A stretch of DNA of 64,000 nucleotides from Thiocapsa sp. KS1. GTDB lineage: Bacteria; Pseudomonadota; Gammaproteobacteria; Chromatiales; Chromatiaceae. The stretch covers positions 3,524,409 to 3,588,408 of the forward strand of contig NZ_LN848257.1 in assembly GCF_001499735.1 (NCBI RefSeq), written 5' to 3'. The notes under the pieces are model-generated. The model saw only the letters and a program-made list of their open reading frames with translations, was not told where the DNA came from and did no database searches. The translations under genes were made by a program, and so were the position numbers. Below are positions 19,645 through 28,311 of this stretch, one piece after another (position 1 is the first letter of the stretch; every line of letters begins with the position of its first letter).

Positions 19645-20922
19645 CTAAGGTTCCGGGCCGAGTGCGGCGGCGATCAGCTCGACGGGATGCAGGACCGCGA
19701 TGTCCAGCCCGGCCTTGCGAACGCCCGCGGCCAGGTGAAGGGCACACCCCGGATTGGTGGTGACAATCACGTCCGGAGTGTCCAGGCGCACCGGTGCGAG
19801 CAGGTCGGCGAGGAGCGCCTCGGCCATGACCGGGTGCCGGAGCAGGTAGGTTCCGGCTGCACCGCAGCAGCCTTGACCCGGCGGCATCGGCGCCACCGCG
19901 AGACCGGGGATACGCTTGAGTAGCCGATGGACGGCGGCATTCCCGCCGAGCTGGTTGCGATGCGAGCAGGGCTCGTGGACCAGGACGCGACGCCGATCGG
20001 GTCGGATCCGCAGCGTCTGCGGCCACTCGACCCCGTCCAGAAAGGCGCACAGCTCCAGCGTGTCGCGCAGCGTCGGATCCCCCCGAAGCTCGGCGATGCA
20101 GGCGCTCGCCAGACCGACGAGCGGGCGCTCGCCATGCACTCGCACACAGGCATCACGCTGCGCGTCGGCCTCCGCGGGCAATCCGTTGTGCCTGAACATC
20201 GCGCCGCAGCAGGTGTCGGGCGAGACGATGCAAATGCGCAGATTCAGTCGAGCCGCAACCTTCAGGGTCGCCTCGACGGCACGTCCTTCCGCGGCGGAGC
20301 CCATGCAGCCGAGGAAGAGATCGATGTTCGCCCGCTCGGGATTGCGTGGGGCGATCGGCCGCGCGACGGCCCCCATCGCAGTCGCCATTCGGTGGTAGGG
20401 ACGCAGCGCGTGGATGCGGTCGAGCCCGAGCAGCTCCGCCAGTCGCGCCAGACCGAGGCGGCGGTACAGGCGCGGGACCCTGGCGAATCGGCCCATCAGC
20501 CGCGCGTTCGACAAGGCGCCGAGCGCGAGGCGCATCAAGGTCCGCCTGGGTGCCGGCAACGCGGCCGTGCGCAGTGCCTTTGCCTGGTCGGCGATCCGCC
20601 CGTAGGCGACCTCCGATGGGCAGACGCGCTCGCAATTCAGGCAGCCCAAGCAGCCGTCGAGATGCCCGGCGAGGGTCGGCGTCATCGCCAAGTGCCCGCC
20701 CGCCCACCCTTGAATCAGGGCGATCCGCCCGCGCGGCGAGTCCGCCTCTTGGCGCGCCTGCTGAAAGGTCGGGCAGTGCGGGAGGCAGAGTCCGCATTTG
20801 ACGCACTGATCGGCAAGCTGCAACAGCTCATGGGTTGCGCGGGCTTGCGAGTGGCTGCGTCGGTCTCCGGTCGAGGTCTTCAATCGCGGGATGTCGTCCA
20901 GTGGGTCGGTCGGTTCGTTCAC
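19645..20922 (-). CDS. (Fe-S)-binding protein, glycolate oxidase subunit GlcF-like
   Basis: A protein of about 425 residues with two ferredoxin-type 4Fe-4S motifs (CVKCGLCLPHCP and CLGCLNCERVCP) and two C-terminal CCG domains (DTCCGAMF and GQGCCGAAGTY). This is the architecture of GlcF, the electron-transfer subunit of glycolate oxidase, and of related LutA/HdrD proteins. No GlcD or GlcE gene is nearby, so the catalytic partner is unknown. A GTG at 20922 is preferred. A TTG at 21018 would leave almost no room for the divergent ferredoxin promoter. Confidence 0.85.
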   Translation of the reverse strand: MNEPTDPLDDIPRLKTSTGDRRSHSQARATHELLQLADQCVKCGLCLPHCPTFQQARQEADSPRGRIALIQGWAGGHLAMTPTLAGHLDGCLGCLNCERVCPSEVAYGRIADQAKALRTAALPAPRRTLMRLALGALSNARLMGRFARVPRLYRRLGLARLAELLGLDRIHALRPYHRMATAMGAVARPIAPRNPERANIDLFLGCMGSAAEGRAVEATLKVAARLNLRICIVSPDTCCGAMFRHNGLPAEADAQRDACVRVHGERPLVGLASACIAELRGDPTLRDTLELCAFLDGVEWPQTLRIRPDRRRVLVHEPCSHRNQLGGNAAVHRLLKRIPGLAVAPMPPGQGCCGAAGTYLLRHPVMAEALLADLLAPVRLDTPDVIVTTNPGCALHLAAGVRKAGLDIAVLHPVELIAAALGPEP

Positions 20923-21033
20923 GGTGCGTCCATGCCGGCGAACCTGTTGCCTCGGACGTGGCGCTCGGTCGCTGCGGACCTTGATTATGTTAACCTTCCG
21001 CGGTCGCCTTGCGGGCAATTCAGGTCATTTAAG

Positions 21034-21348
21034 ATGTCGTACTACCGCTACCATGTCTTTTTCTGCACCAATCAGCGCGAGGACGGCAGCCAATGCTGCA
21101 ATCAGTGCGCAGCCACGGCGATGCGGGATTTTCTCAAGCGCCGCACCAAAGAGCTGGGCTTGACCGGACCCGGCGGCGTCCGCGTCAATACGGCCGGATG
21201 TCTCGACCGTTGCGCGGAAGGACCCGTGATCGTGGTCTACCCGCAGGACACCTGGTACACCTACGTCGACAGCGAGGACCTGGAGGAGATCCTCCAAGAG
21301 CATCTGATCGGCGGGCGGGTGGTGGAACGGCTGCTGCTACCGGCCTGA
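21034..21348 (+). CDS. Thioredoxin-like (2Fe-2S) ferredoxin
   Basis: A 104-residue protein of the thioredoxin-fold 2Fe-2S ferredoxin family. Cluster cysteines are seen in FFCTNQREDGSQCC and NTAGCLDRCAEGPVIVVYP, and the motif QDTWYTYVD is characteristic. It is a likely single-electron carrier. It is divergent from the GlcF-like gene across about 110 bp, which may indicate a functional link. Confidence 0.88.
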   Translation: MSYYRYHVFFCTNQREDGSQCCNQCAATAMRDFLKRRTKELGLTGPGGVRVNTAGCLDRCAEGPVIVVYPQDTWYTYVDSEDLEEILQEHLIGGRVVERLLLPA

Positions 21349-21368
21349 ATCGCGGCTTAAATTTTGGG

Positions 21369-21397
21369 TTGCGTACGACGGTTTCGTCACGTAGACT
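21369..21397 (+). promoter_or_regulatory. Predicted sigma-70 promoter for rplM-rpsI
   Basis: TTGCGT, a 17-bp spacer, then TAGACT. It would give a transcript with a leader of about 125 nt before rplM. E. coli rplM also has a regulatory leader, but no conserved fold was recognised here. Confidence 0.45.
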
Positions 21398-21530
21398 TCG
21401 CGGTCTTTCTCGACACAGAAAACGAAATCGACGGCCCGCGCGCGCTTAGGCACTCGAACAGCATCGGCTTCATGCCGTGCAAGGCTTCGATGTCGAGTCG
21501 ACGCGAGCAGGGCATCCCGGAGCGAAGGAC

Positions 21531-21967
21531 ATGACGACGACAGTGAGTGCGAAACCGGCGGAAGTCCGCCGTGCCTGGTATCTGGTCGATGCCGACGGCA
21601 AGACCCTCGGTCGGCTCGCGAGCGAGTTGGCCCTTCGTTTGCGCGGCAAGCACAAGCCGCAATACACCCCCATGTCGACACCGGCGACTACATGGTCGTC
21701 ATCAATGCCGAAAAGGTGCGGGTGACCGGGAACAAGCGCCAGGACAAGATGTATTACCACCACACCGGATACATCGGCAACCTGAAGTCGACGAATCTCG
21801 CCAAGCTGCTCGAGTCCAAGCCCGAGCGAGCGATCGAGGTCGCCGTCAAAGGGATGCTGCCGCGCGGACCCCTCGGGCGGGCCATGTTCAAGAAGCTGCG
21901 TGTCTACGCCGGGCCGGAGCACGGTCATCAGGCGCAACAGCCGCAAGTCCTTGAGCTCAACGTTTAG
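21531..21967 (+). CDS. rplM: 50S ribosomal protein L13, frameshifted in this sequence
   Basis: Ribosomal protein L13. The first half (from [20 protein letters not shown] to GKHKPQYTP) and the second half (from [18 protein letters not shown] to the end) are in different frames. The break is at a run of five Cs (21667-21671). Six Cs would give [12 protein letters not shown] and a normal protein of about 145 residues. L13 is normally essential and rpsI follows at 11 bp, so a one-base sequence error is far more likely than a real mutation. Confidence 0.93.
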
Positions 21968-21978
21968 GAATCAGACGC

Positions 21979-22368
21979 ATGTCCGAGAGACAACACGCCA
22001 TCGGTCGACGCAAGACGTCCGCCGCCCGGGTTTTCCTGACCCTCGGGTCCGGCAACATCACGGTCAACAATCGTCCGCTTGACCAGTTCTTCGGTCGCGA
22101 GACGGCACGGATGGTCGTGCGCCAGCCGCTTGAGACCGCCGGTCTGCTCGATCGGGTCGACATCAAGGTCACCGTTGCCGGCGGCGGCAACACCGGACAG
22201 GCCGGAGCAATTCGCCACGGTATCGCCCGGGCGCTGGTGCGTTTCGACGAAAACCTGCGCTCGCCTATGCGGCGTGCCGGGTTCTTGACCCGCGATGCCC
22301 GCGAGGTCGAGCGTAAGAAGGTTGGTCTTCACAAGGCCCGCAAGCGTCCGCAATTCTCGAAGCGTTAA
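21979..22368 (+). CDS. rpsI: 30S ribosomal protein S9
   Basis: Small-subunit ribosomal protein of 129 residues with the conserved start [18 protein letters not shown] segment and the terminal RRPQFSKR-type tail (here RKRPQFSKR) that reaches the P-site tRNA. It is cotranscribed with rplM in the universal rplM-rpsI pair. Confidence 0.97.
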   Translation: MSERQHAIGRRKTSAARVFLTLGSGNITVNNRPLDQFFGRETARMVVRQPLETAGLLDRVDIKVTVAGGGNTGQAGAIRHGIARALVRFDENLRSPMRRAGFLTRDAREVERKKVGLHKARKRPQFSKR

Positions 22369-22385
22369 ACGTTCGACCGAAGGAG

Positions 22386-22417
22386 AGTCGGTTGCGCAAC
22401 GCAATCGGCTTTCTCTT
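22386..22417 (+). terminator. Probable terminator after rpsI
   Basis: An 11-bp stem AGTCGGTTGCG / CGCAATCGGCT, with two G-T wobbles and a 3-nt CAA loop, followed by a T-rich TTCTCTT. It is located 18 bp after the rpsI stop. Confidence 0.6.
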
Positions 22418-22472
22418 CGCGATCGGCTCGCCGGCCATGCAGTAATCTCGATGCCGGCGACGCGATCCGAAT

Positions 22473-22546
22473 TGGGGGATCGTCTAGTGGTAGGACAGCG
22501 GACTCTGACTCCGTCAACCTAGGTTCGAATCCTAGTCCCCCAGCCA
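22473..22546 (+). tRNA. tRNA-Gln (anticodon CTG)
   Basis: A complete 74-nt cloverleaf. The acceptor stem is TGGGGGA / TCCCCCA with encoded GCCA end. The D arm contains AGTGGTAGG. The anticodon stem-loop is GCGGA-CTCTGAC-TCCGT with anticodon CTG, and the T loop is GGTTCGAATCC. It closely resembles E. coli glutamine tRNA. Confidence 0.96.
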
Positions 22547-22930
22547 CCTCCCGCCCACATCTTCAACATCCCGCGCAATCACTCCGCCTCGTCCTCGGCG
22601 CATTTCTTCTCTCGGTGTACGCCCTACGCGACAGTTCGTGGATGTGGCGCCGAATCCATGAATGATCCGGTAAGTCCTCCCGTCGGCCGTTTCGGCAGCC
22701 TTCCTCGTGACTTCATCGGATCGGGTTCGGGGCGCCGGGGACGCGATTGTTGCGAGACCGCTCGGCAGGGCGCTCGATCCCGACTGTGCTTGGACCTTGG
22801 CGTATCCGCAACATGGACGCGCCTCTGCGGGATTCTTCGTGTGCTCGGGAGATGCTTCGGAGCGTGAATCGTCTGCGTAGATGCCAAAAAGCAACACATT
22901 TTGGGCGTGTGTCTTTTTTTGGCCCACTCT
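22547..22930. other. Intergenic region without recognised gene
   Basis: Nearly 400 bp between tRNA-Gln and the porin promoter. Open frames on either strand have no recognisable motif, no good ribosome-binding site and low-complexity composition, so none is called. A short TTTTTTT tract near 22912-22918 follows a weak hairpin-like region. Confidence 0.5.
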
Positions 22931-22931
22931 G

Positions 22932-22960
22932 TTGCAAAACACTCCGCCTTACACTATAGT
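22932..22960 (+). promoter_or_regulatory. Strong sigma-70 promoter of the porin gene
   Basis: TTGCAA, a 17-bp spacer and TATAGT form a near-consensus promoter. The expected transcription start is around 22967, giving a leader of about 65 nt before the porin ATG. It is the best sigma-70 match noticed in the window, in line with an abundant outer-membrane protein. Confidence 0.75.
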
Positions 22961-23031
22961 TCAGTGCGCAAAGCATGATTGCGTTTGGTTTCTGCAGTCT
23001 ACCTGACAAATTCACAACAGCGGAGAAGAGT

Positions 23032-24324
23032 ATGAACAAAAAGATCCTTAGCCTCGCGGTCGCTGCCGCGATGGTCGCCCCGGGCGCCGCGATGGCCGAA
23101 GCTATCCTGTACGGCAAGCTGAACATGTCCATCGACTGGGCCGACGTCACCAACTCCATCTCCCAGGGCTCCGTGTTCCCCGGGGTTGTTGACCCGGACA
23201 CCGGCGAGCAGCTGATCGACCCGATCCCGGATCGTGATCAAAACTACCAAGGCTGGGGCGTGAACGGCGGCGGTTACATCCCCGGCGAGAAGCGCGCCAA
23301 CCGCATCGGTGTCAAGGGCTCCGAGGATCTGGGTAACGGCCTGAAGGCGATCTACCAGGTCGAGTTCGGCATCCAGATGACCGAAGAGACTCGCCAACTG
23401 GCCGCAACCGGCGCGAACAACTCGCCGACCATGCGTAACAGCTTCCTGGGTCTGGCCGGCGACTGGGGTACATTCCTGGTCGGTCGTCACGACACCCCGC
23501 TGAAGATCTCCACCGCGAAGCTGGATCTCTTCTCCGACACCATGGCCGACTACAACGGCACCGCGCGTTTCAACGACGTCCGTGTCGACAACGCCATCGC
23601 CTACATCAGCCCGAGCCTGAGCGGCTTCCAGTTGATGGCTGCGGTGCATGCGGGCGGCGGCTCGACCGTCACAGGCACCGGTGCCACCAACGGCAACATC
23701 TTCGCCGACAGCATTGCTGAAGGCTGGTCGGCTGCCGGTATCTACAGCAACGGTCCCTTCTACGTCTCGGCCGCTTACGAGATGTTCGGGAACGATCTGT
23801 TTATGGATTCCACCACCGTGCTCCTCGGCGATCCGCTCTTTATCGATCCGGTCACTGGCGAAGCCGTTGCCAATCCGGACTTCGTCGCCGATGACTTCAG
23901 CGTCTGGCGTATCGGCCTGGGTCTGCTCGACTGGAATGGCTTCACCCTCTCGGCCATCTACGAAGATCAGTCCGACAAGGTCGACGGTCAGCTCTGGAAG
24001 TCGGGCGGCAGCGACTTCGCAGCCCCGACCAGCCTGCAGATCTGGCAGGTGCAGGCCGGCTACGCTTTCGGCAACAACATGGTCAAGGCCATGTACGGCG
24101 CCGGCTCGCGCGACAGCAACTTCGACAACGCGTTGCCTGAGATCGACCCCTACAAGAACAGCTTGGACGGTGATTACTACACCTGGGCGGTCGGCTTCGA
24201 TCACAACTTCAGCAAGCGCACCAAGGCCTATGTGCTCTACACCCAGGTCGACGACGACGCTTCCCAGGAAATCAACGGCACCCAGTGGGATGGCTTCTCG
24301 CTCGGTATGATGCACAGCTTCTAA
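23032..24324 (+). CDS. Gram-negative general porin
   Basis: A 430-residue outer-membrane porin. The signal peptide MNKKILSLAVAAAMVAPGAA-MA is cleaved after residue 22, leaving EAILYGKLNMSIDW. The segments NRIGVKGSEDLGNGLKAIYQ and FLGLAGDWGTFLVGRHDTPL are typical of betaproteobacterial/Chromatium-type trimeric porins. The C terminus ends SLGMMHSF with the terminal Phe needed for BAM recognition. The ATG at 23032 has GGAGAAGAG upstream. It has a strong own promoter and a clear terminator, so it is monocistronic. Confidence 0.93.
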   Translation: MNKKILSLAVAAAMVAPGAAMAEAILYGKLNMSIDWADVTNSISQGSVFPGVVDPDTGEQLIDPIPDRDQNYQGWGVNGGGYIPGEKRANRIGVKGSEDLGNGLKAIYQVEFGIQMTEETRQLAATGANNSPTMRNSFLGLAGDWGTFLVGRHDTPLKISTAKLDLFSDTMADYNGTARFNDVRVDNAIAYISPSLSGFQLMAAVHAGGGSTVTGTGATNGNIFADSIAEGWSAAGIYSNGPFYVSAAYEMFGNDLFMDSTTVLLGDPLFIDPVTGEAVANPDFVADDFSVWRIGLGLLDWNGFTLSAIYEDQSDKVDGQLWKSGGSDFAAPTSLQIWQVQAGYAFGNNMVKAMYGAGSRDSNFDNALPEIDPYKNSLDGDYYTWAVGFDHNFSKRTKAYVLYTQVDDDASQEINGTQWDGFSLGMMHSF

Positions 24325-24353
24325 GCCGACTACCGGCTTGGTATGAAATGCAT

Positions 24354-24379
24354 CACGGGGCCTTCGGGCCCCGTTTTTT
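24354..24379 (+). terminator. Rho-independent terminator of the porin gene
   Basis: Stem ACGGGGCC / GGCCCCGT with a TTCG tetraloop, followed by TTTTTTA. It starts 30 bp after the porin stop. Confidence 0.93.
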
Positions 24380-24415
24380 ATGGCCTCTCGGGCTCTTTGG
24401 ACCCGCGTGCTGACG

Positions 24416-24490
24416 AGTGGTCAAGCGCAGCGCAGTCCGCCAGCGCCGACGCATGGCTCGGTGGACTTCGCTCTCGCTCATCCACCCTAT
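24416..24490. repeat. REP/BIME-like double palindrome after the porin
   Basis: AGTGGTCAAGCGCAGCGCAG...CCGCC and GGTGGACTTCGCTCTCGCTC...CCACCCTAT face each other. It is the same type as the palindromes after trpG and gph but with a degenerate left end. Confidence 0.65.
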
Positions 24491-24527
24491 CGGCCAGCGC
24501 TCCGAACAACGCCGAATGGTCTTTGGA

Positions 24528-25187
24528 TCAGGCCCGCAAGGTTTTGGGTCCATCCGGAGTGCCGAGGATCAAGACATCGGCCGGGCGCAGGGCAAAGATC
24601 CCGACGGTGACCACACCCGCGATATTGTTGATGGTTTGCTCCAGCTTGGCGGGTTCCATGATCTCCAGATGCTGCACGTCAAGGATCAGGTTGCCGTTGT
24701 CGGTCACGAAGCCTTCTCGCCAGACCGGGGTGCCGCCCAGCTGGACCAGCTCGCGCGCGACATAGCTGCGTGCCATCGGAATGACCTCGACAGGCAGCGG
24801 GAAAGCACCCAGGACCTTGACCAGCTTGCTCTCGTCGGCGATGCAGATGAACTGCCGGCTCGCCGCGGCGACGATCTTTTCGCGCGTGAGCGCGCCGCCG
24901 CCACCCTTGATGAGCTGGAGCTGCGCGTTGGACTCGTCCGCGCCGTCCACGTAGACCGAAAGCTCGCCGACGGCGTTGAGGTCGTAAACCGGGATCCCGT
25001 GTCCCTTGAGCCGTTCGGTCGAGACGACCGAGCTCGACACTGCGCCCTCGATCCGTCCCTTGATGCCGGCCAGCGCATCGATGAAGTGATTGACGGTCGA
25101 GCCCGTGCCGACTCCGACGATGCCGTCCTCGACATAGGCAAGCGCGGCCTCGGCGGCCTGTTTCTTCATGGCGTCTTGTGTGTTCAT
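24528..25187 (-). CDS. rpiA: Ribose-5-phosphate isomerase A
   Basis: Interconverts ribose-5-phosphate and ribulose-5-phosphate, in the pentose phosphate and Calvin cycles together with rpe in this window. It has 219 residues, the same as E. coli RpiA. Motifs include [39 protein letters not shown] with active-site Asp and Glu, and GNLILDV. It is divergent from ilvA across a 623-bp region filled with heptanucleotide arrays. Confidence 0.97.
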   Translation of the reverse strand: MNTQDAMKKQAAEAALAYVEDGIVGVGTGSTVNHFIDALAGIKGRIEGAVSSSVVSTERLKGHGIPVYDLNAVGELSVYVDGADESNAQLQLIKGGGGALTREKIVAAASRQFICIADESKLVKVLGAFPLPVEVIPMARSYVARELVQLGGTPVWREGFVTDNGNLILDVQHLEIMEPAKLEQTINNIAGVVTVGIFALRPADVLILGTPDGPKTLRA

Positions 25188-25222
25188 GTGTCCTCCGATG
25201 TGTTGGTCGAGCGTGAGACTTT

Positions 25223-25544
25223 GCTGCCTGCCTCCTGCCTCCTGCCTCCTGCCTTCAGCCTTCAGCCTTCAGCCTTCAGCCTTCAGCCTTCAGCCTTCAG
25301 CCTTCAGCCTTCAGCCTTCAGCCTTCAGCCTTCAGCCTTCAGCCTTCAGCCTTCAGCCTTCAGCCTTCAGCCTTCAGCCTTCAGCCTTCAGCCTTCAGCC
25401 TTCAGCCTTCAGCCTTCAGCCTTCAGCCTTCAGCCTTCAGCCTTCAGCCTTCAGCCTTCAGCCTTCAGCCTTCAGCCTTCAGCCTTCAGCCTTCAGCCTT
25501 CAGCCTTCAGCCTTCAGCCTTCAGCTTGCAGTTACTAGCCAGCG
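25223..25544. repeat. Heptanucleotide array (GCCTTCA)39 with degenerate flanks
   Basis: In one unbroken 7-bp phase: GCTGCCT, three GCCTCCT, thirty-nine perfect GCCTTCA (25251-25523), GCTTGCA, GTTACTA and GCCAGCG. Because the unit is 7 bp all frames stay open, which produces spurious Ser/Leu/Gln/Pro-rich reading frames. The flanking variants show the array grew from a degenerate heptad tract. Confidence 0.97.
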
Positions 25545-25632
25545 AGGTAGTTCCCGGAATGTTGAGGCATCGCATCGGCTCGGTCACGAGCGGCATCTTT
25601 GTTTACGTGGGCTTCGGGCCTCGGCTCATACT

Positions 25633-25741
25633 GGCTGGTGGCTGGTGGCTGGTGGCTGGTGGCTGGTGGCTGGTGGCTGGTGGCTGGTGGCTGGTGGCTG
25701 GTGGCTGGTGGCTGGTGGCTGGTGGCTGGTGGCTGGTGGCT
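25633..25741. repeat. Heptanucleotide array (GGCTGGT)15
   Basis: Fifteen perfect copies of GGCTGGT (25633-25737) plus a partial unit. On the minus strand the unit is GCCACCA, which has the same GCC-start form as the neighbouring GCCTTCA array, so the two arrays are inverted relative to each other. It ends about 70 bp before the ilvA start, where it may affect the promoter. Confidence 0.97.
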
Positions 25742-25810
25742 CAGAGCCCCGACTGCCCTTTTCAAACCTCGGCGGTATCATAGCAGAGCCCCCCAACCCC
25801 AGAGATCGTG

Positions 25811-27343
25811 ATGCCCGACGCCTATATCGAACGGATCCTGCGTGCCCGCGTCTACGATGTGGCGCATGAGACACCGCTGACGCACGCGCCACAGCTCTCC
25901 TCGCGACTTGAAAACGCGGTCTTTCTCAAACGCGAGGACTTGCAGCCCGTGTTCTCGTTCAAGCTGCGCGGGGCATACAACAAGCTGATCCATCTGGATC
26001 CCGATGTGCGCGCACGCGGCGTGATCGCCGCCAGCGCGGGGAATCACGCGCAGGGGGTGGCGCTCGGTGCCGCCAAGCTCGGCGTGCCGGCGACCATCGT
26101 CATGCCGCGGACCACGCCCGCCATCAAGGTCCGCTCGGTGCGCCGTCTCGGCGGCAAGGCGATCCTGCACGGCGACTCCTACGACGAGGCCTACACCCAT
26201 GCCATGACCTTGGTCGCGGAACGAGGGCTGACCTTCCTGCACCCCTTCGACGATCCCGACGTCATCGCCGGCCAGGGCACGATCGGGATGGAGATTCTGC
26301 GCCAACACCCGGTCCCGCCCTATGCCATCTTCGTCCCGGTGGGAGGCGGCGGGCTGATCGCGGGGGTCGCGGCGTATGTCAAATGGCTGATGCCCGAGGT
26401 GCGCATCATCGGTGTCGAGCCCGAAGAGGCGCCGACGCTGCATGCGTCTCTGGCGGCGGGTCGGCGCGTGGAGCTGGCGCAGGTCGGGCTCTTCGCCGAC
26501 GGGGTGGCGGTGAAGCTGATCGGCGAGGAGACCTTCCGCATCGCGCGCGAGCGGGTCGACGAGGTCATCCTCGTCGGCACCGACGAGATCTGTGCGGCGG
26601 TCAAGGACATCTTCGACGACACCCGCGGGATCGCCGAGCCGGCCGGTGCACTCGCCGTCGCGGGCATGAAGCGGTATGTCGAGACGCATCGGATCAAGGG
26701 CGAGCATCTGATCGCGATCGAGAGCGGCGCCAACGTCAACTTCGATCGCCTGCGGCATATCGCGGAGCGTGCCGAGCTCGGCGAGCGGCGCGAGGCCCTG
26801 CTGGCGGTCGAGATCCCGGAGCGGCCGGGCAGCTTCCTCGCCTTCTGTCGCGTGATCGGACGACGCCAGATCACCGAGTTCAACTACCGCTATGCCGATG
26901 CAGCGAAGGCGCAAGTCTTCGTCGGCGTCGAGCTGGCGCGCGGCGACGAGGAGCGTGCGGAGCTGATCATGCGTCTGGGGGAGAAGGGGTTCGGCGTGCT
27001 CGACATGACCGACAACGAGACGGCCAAGCTCCACATCCGCTATATGGTCGGCGGCCATGCCGAGGGGGTCGAGGACGAGACACTGGTGCGCTTTGAATTC
27101 CCGGAGCGCCCCGGTGCGCTGCTGGACTTCCTCTCGGCACTCGGGAAGCGGTGGAACATCACCCTGTTTCACTATCGCAACCACGGCGCCGCCTACGGTC
27201 GGGTCCTGATGGGCGCCCAAATTCCGCCGGACGAAGCGGATGCCTTTCGCGAGGCGCTCGATACCTTGGGCTATCAATATTGGGAGGAGAGCGAGAATCC
27301 GGCGTATCGGATCTTTGCCGGATCTAAACCGCGCTCGGAGTGA
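25811..27343 (+). CDS. ilvA: Threonine ammonia-lyase, biosynthetic
   Basis: PLP enzyme converting threonine to 2-oxobutyrate for isoleucine synthesis. The 510 residues hold the catalytic domain with PLP lysine in FSFKLRGAYNKL and the Gly-rich phosphate loop VGGGGLIAGVAAY. Two C-terminal ACT-like regulatory domains (around residues 330-505) mark the isoleucine-inhibited biosynthetic form. ATG 25811 is preferred over the adjacent GTG. The last seven residues (GSKPRSE) are encoded by the left arm of an inverted-arm element, so the element has extended into the gene end. Confidence 0.97.
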   Translation: MPDAYIERILRARVYDVAHETPLTHAPQLSSRLENAVFLKREDLQPVFSFKLRGAYNKLIHLDPDVRARGVIAASAGNHAQGVALGAAKLGVPATIVMPRTTPAIKVRSVRRLGGKAILHGDSYDEAYTHAMTLVAERGLTFLHPFDDPDVIAGQGTIGMEILRQHPVPPYAIFVPVGGGGLIAGVAAYVKWLMPEVRIIGVEPEEAPTLHASLAAGRRVELAQVGLFADGVAVKLIGEETFRIARERVDEVILVGTDEICAAVKDIFDDTRGIAEPAGALAVAGMKRYVETHRIKGEHLIAIESGANVNFDRLRHIAERAELGERREALLAVEIPERPGSFLAFCRVIGRRQITEFNYRYADAAKAQVFVGVELARGDEERAELIMRLGEKGFGVLDMTDNETAKLHIRYMVGGHAEGVEDETLVRFEFPERPGALLDFLSALGKRWNITLFHYRNHGAAYGRVLMGAQIPPDEADAFREALDTLGYQYWEESENPAYRIFAGSKPRSE

Positions 27344-27407
27344 TGTGCGCGGGTGCGGCGTGACCGCTCATCTTCGCGAACAAGGGTCTCGGCGTGGCGC
27401 GGTTTAG
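27324..27407. repeat. Inverted-arm element, copy 3 (overlaps the ilvA 3' end)
   Basis: An 84-bp element with arms CTAAACCGCGC and GCGCGGTTTAG. Unlike other copies, the arm TAA is out of frame and the ilvA stop (27341-27343) lies inside the core, so the element encodes the final residues of IlvA. Confidence 0.85.
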
Positions 27408-27457
27408 ATGATGAAAAGGCGATCGAGGCGATTTCCGGGAACAAGCGTCGGACAGCT

Positions 27458-28063
27458 TTATCGCTCGGGACGCGATCTGAAGTAGATACGCAGTTCGGTG
27501 ACGACGGCGTCGAGCGGGATATCCCAGGGGTTCGGCACGATCGTCTCGAGGCGTTGGCACTCATGTGCGAGTCCGATCAGTCGGGGTCGTCTCCAGTGCC
27601 TGCGCGTTTTGAGATAGGCCAGCGTGCGATCGTAGAAGCCGCCGCCCATGCCGATGCGATTGCCGTTGCTGTCGAATCCCACCAGCGGCATCAGGATGAG
27701 GTCGAGATCCCGGACGGGGCGAACGTGACGCCCCCGCAATCCGGGCTCGGGAATTCCGAAGCGATTCGGCCGCATCCGCTGTCGCGGCAGGTAACGGGCG
27801 AATCGGAGCTTGGCTCGGCCCTCGCGCCCGAAGGCCATACCGAGGATCGGGAGATAGGCCGCCTTGCCGCGCTCGAGGGCTTGATGCACCAGCGGCAGGG
27901 GGTCCAGCTCCCCGTCGGTCGGCCAGTAGGCGGCGATCCTGCGTGCGCGCAGAAAACGGGCGTCGCGCCGCAGCAGTCCGCAGACGCGGCGCGCGTGGGC
28001 GCGTTGGCACCGGGCGGAAAGGCTACGGCGAGAGTCGCGCAGCGTTCGGCGAAGCGATTTCAA
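27458..28063 (-). CDS. fthC: 5-formyltetrahydrofolate cyclo-ligase
   Basis: Converts 5-formyl-THF to 5,10-methenyl-THF with ATP. The C-terminal signature PLVGFDSNGNRIGMGGGFYDRTL is split here as GFDSNGNRIGMGGGFYD, with the mid-protein YWPTDGELDPLPLV. The gene follows 6S RNA, as ygfA does in E. coli. The start is uncertain because there is no in-frame ATG. TTG 28063 gives 201 residues, and TTG 28072 is an alternative. Longer frames would run into 6S RNA. Confidence 0.9.
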   Translation of the reverse strand: MKSLRRTLRDSRRSLSARCQRAHARRVCGLLRRDARFLRARRIAAYWPTDGELDPLPLVHQALERGKAAYLPILGMAFGREGRAKLRFARYLPRQRMRPNRFGIPEPGLRGRHVRPVRDLDLILMPLVGFDSNGNRIGMGGGFYDRTLAYLKTRRHWRRPRLIGLAHECQRLETIVPNPWDIPLDAVVTELRIYFRSRPER

Positions 28064-28110
28064 CGCGGACAAGGAGCCGGGGCATGAAGCGATGCGTGAG
28101 GGTGAAGGAG

Positions 28111-28303
28111 GGACATCCCCCGCCTGTGCCGTTGAAGGCCTTTGTTCTTGAACCAAGAGGTTCAAGTGGGAACACGCGGTTTGGCTTCAGGCTTCCCGCT
28201 CGAAGGCGGACATGCACAACAGCCTCTCCTCTATGTCCCCAGGGCAGCGATTAGGCTCAAGAAAATACCCAGGCCACGGTCGAACACTGCAGGGGATGTC
28301 TGA
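28111..28303 (-). ncRNA. ssrS: 6S RNA
   Basis: Regulatory RNA that binds sigma-70 RNA polymerase as an open-promoter mimic. It lies between zapA and fthC, the hallmark zapA-ssrS-ygfA arrangement. The 5' GACATCCCC pairs with the 3' GGGGATGTC to close the long helix. The segment GTGCATGTCC...AGCGGGAAGCCTGAA and the later CTTGAACC-TCTT-GGTTCAAG hairpin match the E. coli 6S apical and 3' parts. A -10 box TATAGC (28311-28316, minus strand) sits just upstream. The ends are estimated from the closing helix. Confidence 0.9.
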
Positions 28304-28311
28304 TCAGAAGG

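Noticed and set aside
22532..22942. Minus-strand frame of 136 codons after tRNA-Gln
   Set aside because: It overlaps the tRNA and the porin promoter, lacks a ribosome-binding site and has no familiar sequence.
25223..25741. CRISPR array
   Set aside because: Units are 7 bp with no unique spacers, and no cas genes are nearby.
24417..25869. Long reading frames with Ser-Leu-Gln-Pro or Gly-Trp-Trp-Leu repeats
   Set aside because: They are translations of 7-bp arrays that stay open in every frame. There is no ribosome-binding site or non-repeat domain, and rpiA covers much of the opposite strand.
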